A stretch of 64,000 nucleotides of DNA. Origin: Paracoccaceae bacterium. GTDB lineage: Bacteria > Pseudomonadota > Alphaproteobacteria > Rhodobacterales > Rhodobacteraceae. The notes under the pieces were generated by a model. That model did not search any database. It was not told the DNA's origin and saw only the letters and a list, made by a program, of their open reading frames with translations. Location of the stretch: positions 1 through 64,000 of the forward strand of contig REBU01000064.1 in assembly GCA_007692585.1 (NCBI GenBank), given 5' to 3'. Shown piece by piece: positions 1 to 8,748 of the stretch (within the stretch, counting starts at the first letter, position 1; each line of letters opens with the position of its first letter). A program made the translations under genes and the position numbers.

Positions 1-87
1 TGGTGCGGTCGAGAAGACTCGAACTTCCACGGGAGTTACCCCACAGCGACCTCAACGCTGCGCGTCTACCAATTCCGCCACGACCGC
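1..87 (-). tRNA. tRNA-Leu (anticodon GAG)
   Basis: Read on the minus strand this folds as a class II tRNA. The acceptor stem GCGGTCG pairs with CGACCGC, followed by discriminator A and an encoded CCA. The anticodon arm is CAGCG-TTGAGGT-CGCTG, giving anticodon GAG, which reads CUC/CUU leucine codons. A long variable arm and the T-arm GTTCGAGTC are visible, as expected for tRNA-Leu. The CCA lies exactly at the window edge, so the gene is complete. Confidence 0.95.
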
Positions 88-108
88 ACGTGCCAGATGA
101 GCGTGCTT

Positions 109-651
109 CTAACGAAGTGATCCGCGCTTGAAAAGGGGAAAATTGCGCCCTGTCGCCCCATCCGCGCGCGGCAGCAAACGTGGCTGGGCGCTCCACAGGA
201 TTGCCGCGCCAAGCGCGAAAACCAGTGCCGCTGCGGTGAAGCCCGCCCAGCCTGTCTCCGCCAGCACAACCTGCGACATCCGGCGTCCCGGCAGCAAGGT
301 GAACAGCCCGGCGACGCCCATCGTCCAGATATGCAGCTGCACCATGCGCCGCCCATGCGCCACGACCCGGCCTGCGCGAATGTCGCGCAACCCGAGCCAG
401 AGCATGACGGCGACCAATCCGCTCAGCCCGTGGATCGGCGACAAGGGACCGATCACGCGCAGCTCGAAAATGCCAAGTGCCGTGAGCGCGGTGAGCGCCA
501 TCGCCACGACCCAGCCATAGCCTGCCAGCCGGTGGATCCGGTCCCGACTGCGGCGCAACATGGCGATGGGGCCAAGCACGAAGGCGACACATGCCGCCAG
601 AGTGTGCGCCTGAATGATCGGGGTCGACATGAGGATGGGATCGAGCGTCAT
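109..651 (-). CDS. DUF2306-like four-helix membrane protein
   Basis: Small integral membrane protein of about 180 aa with four predicted hydrophobic helices. Conserved-looking features are QAHTLAA near the N-terminus, a HRLAGYGWV turn after helix 1, and SPIHGLSG and HIWTMG later, which together match the DUF2306 family as I remember it. Function is unknown. The ORF track starts 87 codons further upstream, but that extension runs through the upstream region of the divergent LytTR gene and has no membrane character. I therefore start at MTLDPILMSTP. A second Met seven codons on is possible but has no visible Shine-Dalgarno sequence. Confidence 0.72.
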   Translation of the reverse strand: MTLDPILMSTPIIQAHTLAACVAFVLGPIAMLRRSRDRIHRLAGYGWVVAMALTALTALGIFELRVIGPLSPIHGLSGLVAVMLWLGLRDIRAGRVVAHGRRMVQLHIWTMGVAGLFTLLPGRRMSQVVLAETGWAGFTAAALVFALGAAILWSAQPRLLPRADGATGRNFPLFKRGSLR

Positions 652-790
652 TTCTTTTGTCCTGTCATTTGGTCTGCGCCCGGTGCCGCCGCTTTGCGCT
701 GCGCATGGCCCTGTGCTAAATCGCGTCAGAGCCCTGCCCATCCCTGTGGCCGGACACAAGTCAGGATACGCGAGTGACAGGAGAACCGTC

Positions 791-1564
791 GTGATCAGCA
801 GGCCCTCGTCATTGGCGATGCGCGAGTTACGGGCGCATCTGAGTGCGCGCATCGTCCTCGCGACGCAGGCAGGGATCGCTGTGATTCTGGGGATTTCGGG
901 GCCATTCGGCACGTTCGAGACGTTGGCCCTCGCCTCGCGCCTGCTCTACTGGGCTGGCGTGGTCTTCGGCACCTATGGGCTGGGCAGCGCGCTGTGCCTT
1001 CTCGCGCTTGACCGCTGGCCCGCGCAGCAGGGCGCGGTGTTGCGCCTCCTGCGCGACGCCAGTGCGCTTGGGCTCATGGTGGTGCTGTTCCTCTGGATCT
1101 GGAACCTGCCGTTTTTCGGTGGGGAAGGCATCATGGAACATCTCAGCGCCTACAGCCTGCTCGGGGCCTTTCTTGTGTCGGGTGTCATCGTGGTGCTGCG
1201 CGACATGCGGCCCAAAGCTGGCACTGCGTCGCAAACCCCGCCCTTGCTGGATCGCCTGCCGCTGGAAAAGCGCGGGGCGCTGGTCGCGCTCTCGGCGACG
1301 GATCATTATGTCGAGGTCATCACGCGCGCAGGACGTGAGTTGGTTCTCATGCGTCTGGCCGACGCGATCCGCGAGACGCAGCCCATAGACGGGCTGCAGG
1401 TGCATCGCTCGCATTGGGTCGCCTGCGCAGAGGTTCAGAGCGTGACCCGGCGCGGGGACGGGGCGATGCTCGATATGGGTGCAGGCGTGACAATCCCTGT
1501 CAGTCGACGCTATATGCACGACATCCGCACGGCTGGCTTGCTGGCCCGAAAAGAAGGCACGTGA
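791..1564 (+). CDS. membrane-anchored LytTR-domain transcriptional regulator
   Basis: The N-terminal half (about residues 20-145) holds roughly four hydrophobic helices. The C-terminal part (about 160-250) is a LytTR DNA-binding domain, recognised from ALSATDHYVEVITRAG, LMRLADAI and the VHRSHWVA segment typical of LytTR strands. It is probably a one-component membrane-bound regulator whose ligand is unknown. I chose a GTG start at 791 because AGGAG sits 7-8 bases upstream; the ORF-track start lies far upstream inside the divergent gene. Its stop is followed after three bases by lipB, so the two are probably cotranscribed. Family assignment is solid and regulatory target unknown. Confidence 0.8.
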   Translation: MISRPSSLAMRELRAHLSARIVLATQAGIAVILGISGPFGTFETLALASRLLYWAGVVFGTYGLGSALCLLALDRWPAQQGAVLRLLRDASALGLMVVLFLWIWNLPFFGGEGIMEHLSAYSLLGAFLVSGVIVVLRDMRPKAGTASQTPPLLDRLPLEKRGALVALSATDHYVEVITRAGRELVLMRLADAIRETQPIDGLQVHRSHWVACAEVQSVTRRGDGAMLDMGAGVTIPVSRRYMHDIRTAGLLARKEGT

Positions 1565-1567
1565 CCG

Positions 1568-2254
1568 ATGACTGCACCCCATGCCCTTGCGCGTGATACG
1601 CCCGAATGGCGCATCCTTCCGGGCCTGTCGGATTACATGGCAACGCTGGACGCAATGGAAGCGCGTGTGGCAGACATCGCGGCGGGCACGGCCCCTGAAA
1701 CCGTCTGGTTGCTGGAGCATCCGCCGCTCTATACGGCCGGTACCAGTGCCAATCCCGCCGATCTGACAGCGCCGGACCGCTTTCCTGTGCATGTCGCCGG
1801 GCGCGGTGGGCAATACACCTATCACGGCCCCGGCCAGCGGGTGGTCTATGCGATGTTGGACCTCAACAAGCGCGGGCGCGATGTGCGCTGTTTCGTGCAT
1901 CAGATGGAAGCCTGGGTGATCGCGACGCTGGGCGAATTCGGCGTCACGGGCGCGCGGCGGTCTGGCCGCGTGGGGGTCTGGGTGACACGCCCGGACAAGC
2001 CCGCACAGCCCGACGGCACCGCCTGCGAGGAAAAGATCGCGGCCATCGGCATCAAATTGCGCCGCTGGATCAGTTTTCACGGCCTGTCGATCAATGTGGA
2101 GCCTGACCTGAGCCATTTTGATGGAATCATCCCCTGCGGCTTGCGCGATTATGGCGTGACATCGCTGGTTGATCTGGGGCTGCCGGTGACCATGGAAGAT
2201 GTGGACCTCGCGCTTCAGCGCCAGTTTGCGCAGGTTTTCGACCGGCGGCTGTGA
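1568..2254 (+). CDS. lipB: lipoyl(octanoyl) transferase LipB
   Basis: Transfers octanoate from acyl carrier protein to the lipoyl domains of E2 and H proteins, the first step of lipoate-cofactor assembly in the cytoplasm. The 228-aa length is normal. Seen motifs are [17 protein letters not shown], the [12 protein letters not shown] block that shapes the active site, the lysine-bearing [19 protein letters not shown] stretch, and the family cysteine in [14 protein letters not shown]. It starts immediately after the LytTR gene, suggesting cotranscription. The other lipoate-dependent gene in the window, lpdA, is distant. Confidence 0.96.
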   Translation: MTAPHALARDTPEWRILPGLSDYMATLDAMEARVADIAAGTAPETVWLLEHPPLYTAGTSANPADLTAPDRFPVHVAGRGGQYTYHGPGQRVVYAMLDLNKRGRDVRCFVHQMEAWVIATLGEFGVTGARRSGRVGVWVTRPDKPAQPDGTACEEKIAAIGIKLRRWISFHGLSINVEPDLSHFDGIIPCGLRDYGVTSLVDLGLPVTMEDVDLALQRQFAQVFDRRL

Positions 2255-2558
2255 CACAGTGCCTGAAAAAGCGCCCGACAAAGCCCCTGACCGCCGCTTT
2301 GACTGCGCGCAAATGCACCGTGTCGGACCGGGCCTGAAGTTTGGAAAATCCATTGGGTTGCGTGAAAAAAACCGGGCGTGACGCGACTCAAGGATTGCCC
2401 TGTTAAAAGACACATTCTAAAAGCGTAGTATGCCGTTGGACACTATCGCGCGATCACATCGCGGTGTCTGCGGGAAACCACGTCTTCGGCGCGCCATGCG
2501 CGGGACGCCAAAATGAAGTTGCGCCAAGCGCAACGGGAACCGGGAACTGGAGTAGCCA
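2255..2558. other. 304-bp intergenic region upstream of ctaD
   Basis: No convincing gene. The long minus-strand ORF crossing it is an antisense shadow of ctaD. It contains a perfect 7-bp hairpin, GTTGCGC-CAA-GCGCAAC, about 25 bases before the ctaD start, and GGAG 6-7 bases before the ATG. The AT-richer stretch near 2400-2430 is the likeliest place for the ctaD promoter, but I cannot identify -35/-10 boxes with confidence. The hairpin may act in the 5' leader; that is inference only. Confidence 0.5.
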
Positions 2559-4226
2559 ATGGCAGACGCAGCCACCCATGATCACGGGCATGAGGACACG
2601 CGGTCCTTCTTCACCCGCTGGTTCATGTCCACGAACCACAAGGATATCGGGATCCTTTATCTTTTCACGGCTGGCATCGTCGGCTTCATCGCAGTGGCCT
2701 TCTCGGTCTATATGCGACTGGAACTGATGGAGCCGGGCGTCCAGTATATGTGCATGGAAGGCGCAAGCTTTACCGCGCAGGACGATTGCACCCCTAACGG
2801 GCATATCTGGAACGTGCTGGTCACGGCACATGGCATCCTGATGATGTTCTTCGTGCTGATCCCGGCACTGTTCGGCGGATTTGGCAATTACTTCATGCCG
2901 TTGCATATCGGCGCACCGGACATGGCCTTCCCACGTCTCAACAACCTCAGCTACTGGCTGTTTGTCGCCGGTTCGGCGCTGGCTGTGGCGTCGGTGCTGG
3001 CACCAGGGGGCAATGGCCAGCTGGGTTCGGGCGTGGGCTGGGTGCTCTACCCGCCGCTTTCGACACGCGAGGCGGGCTTCTCCCTCGATCTGGCGATCTT
3101 CGCCGTGCATGTGTCGGGCGCGTCTTCCATTCTTGGCGCGATCAACATCATCACCACCTTCCTGAACATGCGCGCCCCCGGCATGACCCTGTTCAAGGTG
3201 CCGCTCTTTGCGTGGTCGGTCTTCATCACGGCGTGGATGATCCTTCTGGCGCTGCCGGTTCTTGCAGGCGCGATCACCATGCTGCTGACGGATCGCAATT
3301 TCGGGACCAGCTTCTTTGATCCTGCGGGCGGCGGTGACCCGGTACTCTATCAGCACATCCTGTGGTTCTTCGGCCACCCGGAAGTGTATATCATCATCCT
3401 GCCCGGCTTCGGCATCATCAGCCACATCATCGCGACTTTCTCGCGCAAGCCGGTCTTTGGCTATCTGCCGATGGTCTGGGCGATGATCGCCATTGCGGCA
3501 CTGGGCTTCATCGTCTGGGCGCATCACATGTACACTGTCGGCATGTCGCTGACCCAGCAGACCTATTTCATGCTCGCCACCATGACGATCGCAGTGCCGA
3601 CCGGCATCAAGATCTTCAGCTGGATCGCGACGATGTGGAAAGGCTCGGTCAGTTTCGAGACCCCGATGCTCTGGGCTTTCGGCTTCCTGTTCCTGTTCAC
3701 CGTGGGCGGCGTGACCGGCATCGTGCTGAGCCAGGCACCGATCGACCGGGTCTATCACGACACCTACTATGTCGTGGCGCATTTCCACTATGTGATGTCG
3801 CTGGGTGCAGTCTTCGCACTCTTTGCCGGCATCTATTACTGGATGGGCAAGATGTCTGGCCGCCAGTACCCGGAATGGGCCGGCAAGCTGCATTTCTGGA
3901 TGATGTTCATCGGTGCGAATATCACCTTCTTCCCGCAGCATTTCCTTGGCCGTCAGGGCATGCCGCGTCGCTATATCGACTACCCGGAAGCCTATGCGCT
4001 CTGGAACTATATCAGCTCGATCGGCGCGTTTATCAGCTTTGCGTCCTTCCTGTTCTTCATCGGGATCGTGTTCTACACGCTGCGCTATGGCGCGCGCGTC
4101 ACCGAGAAGAACTACTGGAACGAGCATGCCGATACGCTGGAATGGACCCTGCCCTCGCCGCCGCCCGAGCATACGTTCGAGCAGCTTCCCAAGCGCGAGG
4201 ACTGGGACAAGCAGCCCGCACATTAA
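2559..4226 (+). CDS. ctaD: cytochrome c oxidase subunit I (aa3 type)
   Basis: Catalytic subunit of the terminal heme-copper oxidase in the inner membrane: it reduces O2 with electrons from cytochrome c and pumps protons. About 12 transmembrane helices in 555 aa. Ligands are visible: the low-spin heme His in TAHGIL, CuB and cross-link residues in [10 protein letters not shown], the paired CuB His in WAHHMYTVG, and the heme a/a3 His pair in [12 protein letters not shown]-channel residues ([16 protein letters not shown]), the E of HPEVY and the K-channel Lys (PTGIKIFSW) are all present, so it is an A-type pump. Subunits II and III are not adjacent; ctaD stands apart from them, as I recall from Rhodobacter relatives. 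Confidence 0.98.
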   Translation: MADAATHDHGHEDTRSFFTRWFMSTNHKDIGILYLFTAGIVGFIAVAFSVYMRLELMEPGVQYMCMEGASFTAQDDCTPNGHIWNVLVTAHGILMMFFVLIPALFGGFGNYFMPLHIGAPDMAFPRLNNLSYWLFVAGSALAVASVLAPGGNGQLGSGVGWVLYPPLSTREAGFSLDLAIFAVHVSGASSILGAINIITTFLNMRAPGMTLFKVPLFAWSVFITAWMILLALPVLAGAITMLLTDRNFGTSFFDPAGGGDPVLYQHILWFFGHPEVYIIILPGFGIISHIIATFSRKPVFGYLPMVWAMIAIAALGFIVWAHHMYTVGMSLTQQTYFMLATMTIAVPTGIKIFSWIATMWKGSVSFETPMLWAFGFLFLFTVGGVTGIVLSQAPIDRVYHDTYYVVAHFHYVMSLGAVFALFAGIYYWMGKMSGRQYPEWAGKLHFWMMFIGANITFFPQHFLGRQGMPRRYIDYPEAYALWNYISSIGAFISFASFLFFIGIVFYTLRYGARVTEKNYWNEHADTLEWTLPSPPPEHTFEQLPKREDWDKQPAH

Positions 4227-4244
4227 GACAGGAACGGCACCAAA

Positions 4245-4781
4245 ATGCCTGTTTACTGGAACGTGATACCTCAGGCCTCGGACGATTCGTCCGGGGCCTT
4301 TGTTCTGGCGCGGAAGGATGGGGCCGAATATCGCCTGTCGCTCACCCCAAACCTGTCGATGGGGCCGGTCGGATTCGCGCGCGTGATCCTGATCAGCGCA
4401 GGCTTTCTTGCGCTGCCGTTGATCGGGGTTCTGGGCACACCTGTCCTGTGGGGCCTGTTGCCCTTCGCGGGGCTGGCGCTCTGGGCGCTGTGGTATGCGC
4501 TGATGCGCAACAGCCGCGAACGGATGGCCCTGCGCGAAGATCTGCGACTGACCCGCGAGCGGATCGAAATCACCCGCACCAACCCGCGCGCGCCGACGCA
4601 GCAATGGGACGCCAACCCCTATTGGGTGCGGCTCTGCCTGACGGAAAAAGGCGCACTGGTCGAAAATTATCTGACCCTTGAAGGCAGTGGCCGCACGGTC
4701 GAGTTGGGCAGTTTCCTCAGCCCCGAGGAGCGCGCGACACTTTATGACGACCTGTCACGCGCCTTGCGTCACCTGCGCTGA
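4245..4781 (+). CDS. DUF2244 domain membrane protein
   Basis: A 178-aa protein with two adjacent hydrophobic helices (about residues 45-90) followed by a soluble part containing RERMALREDLRLTRERIEITR and WDANPYWVRL, characteristic of DUF2244 proteins. It follows ctaD by 18 bases and is probably cotranscribed with it. A role in oxidase biogenesis is suggested only by the neighbourhood. Its last 13 bases overlap the convergent amidase gene. The molecular function is not known to me. Confidence 0.82.
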   Translation: MPVYWNVIPQASDDSSGAFVLARKDGAEYRLSLTPNLSMGPVGFARVILISAGFLALPLIGVLGTPVLWGLLPFAGLALWALWYALMRNSRERMALREDLRLTRERIEITRTNPRAPTQQWDANPYWVRLCLTEKGALVENYLTLEGSGRTVELGSFLSPEERATLYDDLSRALRHLR

Positions 4782-5434
4782 GAGGCGCGGGAGCCTGCCG
4801 CCACCGCCGCCGCGCGGCGGCGGTCCTGCGCTGTCTCCGGCCCCTGCCCTGTCGGGTGGAAGCGAAAGCGGAACGCCTGCAGCAGCTTGTCGGGCGAGGC
4901 CTGCGGAAAACCGATTTCGGCGCAGCTCTGCGCCAATGGGCGCTCATCTGCCAGCCCGTCAGGCCAAAGCGCCAGCCCCTGCCGCGCCAGACGTTGCCAA
5001 TCGAAACGCGGGCCGGGATCTTCCTTGCGCTCGGGGGCCATGTCGGAATGGCCGATCACCTGCGACGCCGGAATCGCATAGCGCGCCATCACTGCATGCA
5101 GCAACGTCTCAAGCCTCTGCATCTGCGGCTCGGGAAAAGGCTGCGCGCCGGAATTAACCAGCTCGATGCCGATAGAGCGCGAATTGATATCCTCCATCCT
5201 GCACCAGGCACCTGCCCCGGCATGCCAGGCGCGCATCTCTTCCGCGACGAGCTGCCAGAGCGGGCCGTCCGTCCCGATGACATAATGCGCCGAGACTTCG
5301 GACGCCGGGTCGCACAAGCGTGCCAAGGCATCGGGCGCGCCCCGCATGCCAGTGTAATGAATCACGATCAGCGAAGGCGTCAGCCCGTCACGACGCGGGC
5401 CGAAATTCGGGCTGGGATGCCAGATCGGCTGCAA
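4769..5434 (-). CDS. N-acetylmuramoyl-L-alanine amidase (AmiD/Amidase_2 type)
   Basis: Zinc amidase that cleaves the bond between N-acetylmuramate and L-alanine in peptidoglycan or muropeptides. Zinc-ligand regions are visible: LIVIHYTGM near the N-terminus, MRAWHAGAGAW, and GHSDMAPERKEDPGPRFDW, together with the substrate-binding NSRSIGIELVN. No clear signal peptide is seen, which fits cytoplasmic AmpD-like or noncanonically exported members. The C-terminus is basic and low-complexity. Its 3' end overlaps the convergent DUF2244 gene by 13 bases. AmiD versus AmpD cannot be settled from sequence alone. Confidence 0.9.
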   Translation of the reverse strand: MQPIWHPSPNFGPRRDGLTPSLIVIHYTGMRGAPDALARLCDPASEVSAHYVIGTDGPLWQLVAEEMRAWHAGAGAWCRMEDINSRSIGIELVNSGAQPFPEPQMQRLETLLHAVMARYAIPASQVIGHSDMAPERKEDPGPRFDWQRLARQGLALWPDGLADERPLAQSCAEIGFPQASPDKLLQAFRFRFHPTGQGPETAQDRRRAAAVAAGSRASQRR

Positions 5435-5443
5435 GACGGGGTT

Positions 5444-6226
5444 TTACTCGCGCGCGCGCGCAGTCCGCGCCGCCTGACGGAAGGGGGACGGATCCCACCA
5501 GCAGGCAAAGCCGTCGCCATCGGGGTCCATGTGGTTGGGATCACGCTCCGGCCCGCCTGCTGTCAGAAACGCCTCCTGCGCCAGATCCTGACTTGGGAAT
5601 TGCGCACAAGCTGCTTCCCAGCGCCGCCAGCGCAGCGGATGGGACCGATCGTAGCGTGCCTGTCCGACATTGTGCTGGGTGGACAGGGCATAAACGAACA
5701 GATTGGGGACATTGCCGCCTTGCGTCAGTTCCGCCTGCGAGACGCGCACTTGCGGGACGACATCGCGCTGGACAAGCTGATTTTGCTGCTGCGTGCCGAA
5801 GGGCTGCGGCGTGAATTGCTGCTCGCTGACCCCGGCAGCCCCTGGCGCTGGGGCTGCGGCCTGAGGCTGTGCCTGCGCGATTTGCGCGGTTTGCATGGGC
5901 GCGGGGGTCACCGGCTGAGCGGGGCCGGTGCTCTGCGTCCGGGCGCGCACAGCGGCGACCGCTTCCTGCCCAATGCTGGCGGGCGGGGTCGCAGCACCGC
6001 CATATTGCGGGGCGCCGGGCGGGGTCGGCACACGGGCGGCCTGCGCCGCTTCCGCCCGCCGGATTCGCGCAAGTTCTTCCTGCGCCCGCAAATATTGCGA
6101 ATAATCGCTGAACCCCACACCCCGCATCTGGGTGTCGATGGCATTCGAGTAGGGGGCAGAACTGTCGCAGGCCACGAGCGCCGCACAGGCTGCTCCCGCC
6201 ACGGTCAGGGCATAGAAAAAGCGCAT
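5444..6226 (-). CDS. lipoprotein with C-terminal excalibur-like calcium-binding motif
   Basis: Starting at MRFFYALTVAG (residue 28 of the ORF-track version) gives a short signal peptide ending in CAALVAC, a plausible lipobox, preceded by GAGAG-like Shine-Dalgarno sequence. The mature protein has a charged helix, a long Pro/Ala/Gln-rich linker (about residues 60-160), and a C-terminal globular part ending in DPNHMDPDGDGFACWWDP. The DxDxDG loop with a nearby Cys is the excalibur type of calcium-binding motif. It lies ten bases upstream of the amidase gene and the two are probably an envelope-related operon. Exact function unknown. Confidence 0.72.
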   Translation of the reverse strand: MRFFYALTVAGAACAALVACDSSAPYSNAIDTQMRGVGFSDYSQYLRAQEELARIRRAEAAQAARVPTPPGAPQYGGAATPPASIGQEAVAAVRARTQSTGPAQPVTPAPMQTAQIAQAQPQAAAPAPGAAGVSEQQFTPQPFGTQQQNQLVQRDVVPQVRVSQAELTQGGNVPNLFVYALSTQHNVGQARYDRSHPLRWRRWEAACAQFPSQDLAQEAFLTAGGPERDPNHMDPDGDGFACWWDPSPFRQAARTARARE

Positions 6227-6260
6227 GGTTACTCTCGGCCTCAGGATGTTTTTTATGACC

Positions 6261-7742
6261 CTACCACCATTTTTCAGGTTTGGAAACAAAGCCCGCTGCG
6301 GTTTCAAGAACCTGTGCTGTATTAAGCAACGCGCCTTCTTCCCAGGGCCGCCCGATCAGTTGCAGCCCCAGCGGCAGTCCCTTGGCATCCAGCCCTGCAG
6401 GCACGGCAACCCCAGGCAGCCCGGCCAGATTCACAGTCACCGTGAACACGTCATTGAGATACATCTGCACCGGGTCCGCATCCACCATTTCGCCCAGAGC
6501 GAAGGCGCTCGATGGGGTGGCGGGCGTCAGGATCGCATCGATCCCGGCGGCGAAAGCCTCGTCGAAATCGCGCTTGATCAGTGAGCGGACCTTGCGCGCG
6601 CGGTTGTAATACGCGTCGTAAAACCCGGCCGAGAGCACATAGGTGCCGACCATCACCCGGCGCTGCACTTCCGGCCCGAAGCCTTCGGCGCGGGTCTTTT
6701 CATACATCTGCGTGATGCCATCGCCGGGCGCGAGCTTGGCGCGGTGGCCAAACCGCACCCCGTCGTAGCGCGCGAGGTTCGAGGACGCTTCTGCAGGTGC
6801 GATCACATAATAGGCCGGCAGCGCATATTTCGTGTGCGGCAGCGAGATGTCGACGATTTCCGCGCCTGCGTCGCGCAGCATTTCGGCCCCGCGCGCCCAG
6901 AGCGCCTCGATCTCGGCGGGCATGCCGTCCATGCGATATTCGCGTGGGATGCCGATCTTGGTGCCGCGAATGTCACCCGTCAGCATCGCCTCGAAATCGG
7001 GCACGGGCAGATCGGCACTGGTCGAATCCTTGGGGTCATGGCCGCACATGGCTTCCAGCATGATCGCCGCATCGCGCACGGTCTTGGTCATCGGCCCGGC
7101 CTGATCGAGGCTTGAGGCGAAGGCCACAATCCCCCAACGCGAGCAGCGCCCATAGGTAGGTTTGATCCCGACCGTGCCGGTAAACGCGGCGGGCTGGCGA
7201 ATTGACCCGCCTGTGTCGGTGCCGGTCGCGGCCAAGCACAGATCCGCCGCAATCGCTGCGGCTGACCCGCCCGAAGAGCCCCCCGGCGTCAGGTCGCGCC
7301 CGTCCAGTTTCCACGGATTGACCGCAGGCCCGTAGGCAGAGGTTTCATTGGACGAGCCCATGGCGAATTCGTCCATGTTCAGCTTGCCCAGCATTACCGC
7401 ACCCGCGTCGCGCAACTGCGCGCTGACGGTCGATTCGTATTCGGGCCGGAACCCGTCGAGGATGCGCGAGGCGGCTTGCGACGCGACACCTTCGGTGCAG
7501 AACAGATCCTTGATCCCCACGGGAATCCCGCACATCGCAGGCGCGTCACCGGCCTTGATCCGCGCATCAGCCGCGCGCGCGCGCTGCAGTGCCAGATCCG
7601 GCGTGTGATGCACGAAGGCGTTCAGCGCGCCTGCGCCGTCAATCGCGCTCAGGCAGGCTTCGGTCAGCGCAACAGAGGTCACATCGCCCTTGCGCAGCAT
7701 ATCGCGCGCATCGGCGACGGTCAGTTTGTTCAGATCGCTCAT
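6261..7742 (-). CDS. gatA: aspartyl/glutamyl-tRNA amidotransferase subunit A
   Basis: Amidase-signature subunit of GatCAB, which releases ammonia from glutamine to convert Glu-tRNA(Gln) and Asp-tRNA(Asn) to the cognate aminoacyl-tRNAs. At 493 aa it is full length. The Ser-cisSer-Lys machinery is visible: the lysine in [25 protein letters not shown], and the nucleophile region [12 protein letters not shown]. Its ATG overlaps the gatC stop by four bases, implying translational coupling. gatB is not in this window. Confidence 0.97.
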   Translation of the reverse strand: MSDLNKLTVADARDMLRKGDVTSVALTEACLSAIDGAGALNAFVHHTPDLALQRARAADARIKAGDAPAMCGIPVGIKDLFCTEGVASQAASRILDGFRPEYESTVSAQLRDAGAVMLGKLNMDEFAMGSSNETSAYGPAVNPWKLDGRDLTPGGSSGGSAAAIAADLCLAATGTDTGGSIRQPAAFTGTVGIKPTYGRCSRWGIVAFASSLDQAGPMTKTVRDAAIMLEAMCGHDPKDSTSADLPVPDFEAMLTGDIRGTKIGIPREYRMDGMPAEIEALWARGAEMLRDAGAEIVDISLPHTKYALPAYYVIAPAEASSNLARYDGVRFGHRAKLAPGDGITQMYEKTRAEGFGPEVQRRVMVGTYVLSAGFYDAYYNRARKVRSLIKRDFDEAFAAGIDAILTPATPSSAFALGEMVDADPVQMYLNDVFTVTVNLAGLPGVAVPAGLDAKGLPLGLQLIGRPWEEGALLNTAQVLETAAGFVSKPEKWW

Positions 7743-8029
7743 TCCACCACCTTCGGCACGGCAAAGAAGCCTTCGCGCGCATCGGGCGCATTGGACAGGA
7801 TCTTCGCCTGCATATCGCCATCCGTCACCGCATCCTTGCGCCGCTTCAGCCGCATCGGGGTGACCGAGGTCATTGGCTCGACGCCGTCGACATCGACTTC
7901 GTTCAGCGCTTCCATGAAGGTCAGCATCTGGCTGAGCTCCTGCGCGAGCGCGGGCAGGTGGTCGTCAGGCACCGCGATGCGGGCCAGATGGGCCACTTTG
8001 CGGGCAGTGTCTAGGTCGATCTCGGACAT
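7739..8029 (-). CDS. gatC: aspartyl/glutamyl-tRNA amidotransferase subunit C
   Basis: A 96-aa GatC that belts GatA and GatB together. The start [20 protein letters not shown] is the classic family N-terminus and the C-terminus [12 protein letters not shown] is the conserved GatC tail. The ORF track extends about 195 codons upstream, but that part is a shadow of the CAP-domain gene on the other strand. The stop overlaps the gatA start (ATGA). Confidence 0.96.
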   Translation of the reverse strand: MSEIDLDTARKVAHLARIAVPDDHLPALAQELSQMLTFMEALNEVDVDGVEPMTSVTPMRLKRRKDAVTDGDMQAKILSNAPDAREGFFAVPKVVE

Positions 8030-8194
8030 GGGGGCTCCGGTCTGACAAGGGTTTGATGCGCGTTTAGCGGGATGACCGGCAAGGTGCAAGCATGGCGGTA
8101 TGGCGCAACTGTGAGTGCAGGCGCGGCGCGCGGCCATGGACAAGCGCCACTGCGTCGGGGCAAAGTCGCTGGGGCGCGACGGAGGGCAGACAGT

Positions 8195-8644
8195 ATGCGG
8201 TGGGCGATCCTGGCGATTTTTATGACGCTCGGTGCGGCGGCGAGCCATGCCTGCCCTGCCCCGCCACAGATCGAGCTGGAAATCCATCTCGCCGCCGTGA
8301 ATGCCGAGCGCCGCAAGGCCGGACGCCGCGCGCTGACCTTGGCGCCCGAACTGAGTGCGGTCGCGCAAGCCCATGCCTGCGACATGGCGCGGCGGGGCTA
8401 TTTCAGCCATACGAGCCCTGACGGGCGCGGCATGATGGACCGGGCCCGGCGCGCCGGGATCACCGGCTATTGTGCGATGGGCGAGAATATCGCGAAGGGC
8501 CAGGCGGATATTCCCAGCGTCATGGGCAGCTGGATGCGCTCGCCGGGGCATCGGCGCAACATCCTGGATGGGGATTACACGGCTGCAGGCTTCGGGCGCG
8601 GTCCCGGCGCGCATTGGGTGCAGGTTTTTGCGGCAGGTTGCTGA
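8195..8644 (+). CDS. secreted CAP (SCP/PR-1) domain protein
   Basis: A 149-aa protein with an N-terminal signal peptide (MRWAILAIFMTLGAAASHA) and one CAP domain. CAP hallmarks are the HAC..MARRGYFSHTSPDGRGMMDR helix, YCAMGENIAKG, and SWMRSPGHRRNILDGDYTAAGFG, which carry the family His and Glu residues. The start is supported by GGAGGG eight bases upstream; the ORF-track start is 41 codons too early. Bacterial CAP proteins are extracytoplasmic, with largely unknown roles. Cysteines at the start and end of the mature domain could form a disulfide. Confidence 0.9.
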   Translation: MRWAILAIFMTLGAAASHACPAPPQIELEIHLAAVNAERRKAGRRALTLAPELSAVAQAHACDMARRGYFSHTSPDGRGMMDRARRAGITGYCAMGENIAKGQADIPSVMGSWMRSPGHRRNILDGDYTAAGFGRGPGAHWVQVFAAGC

Positions 8645-8748
8645 TTGCGCACCGGATCGGGAAGGCTGGCGCGGGTGGGACGGTTGTCGCGCGCCGCGCT
8701 CTGGTCTACATCACATCCCGTAGCCCCGTCAGCACGCAGGAGTGAGAC

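Noticed and set aside
2454-4604. 716-aa minus-strand ORF across ctaD
   Set aside because: Antisense shadow of a high-GC gene: the product is His/Arg/Asp/Gln-rich with no domain, while the plus strand encodes an unmistakable oxidase subunit.
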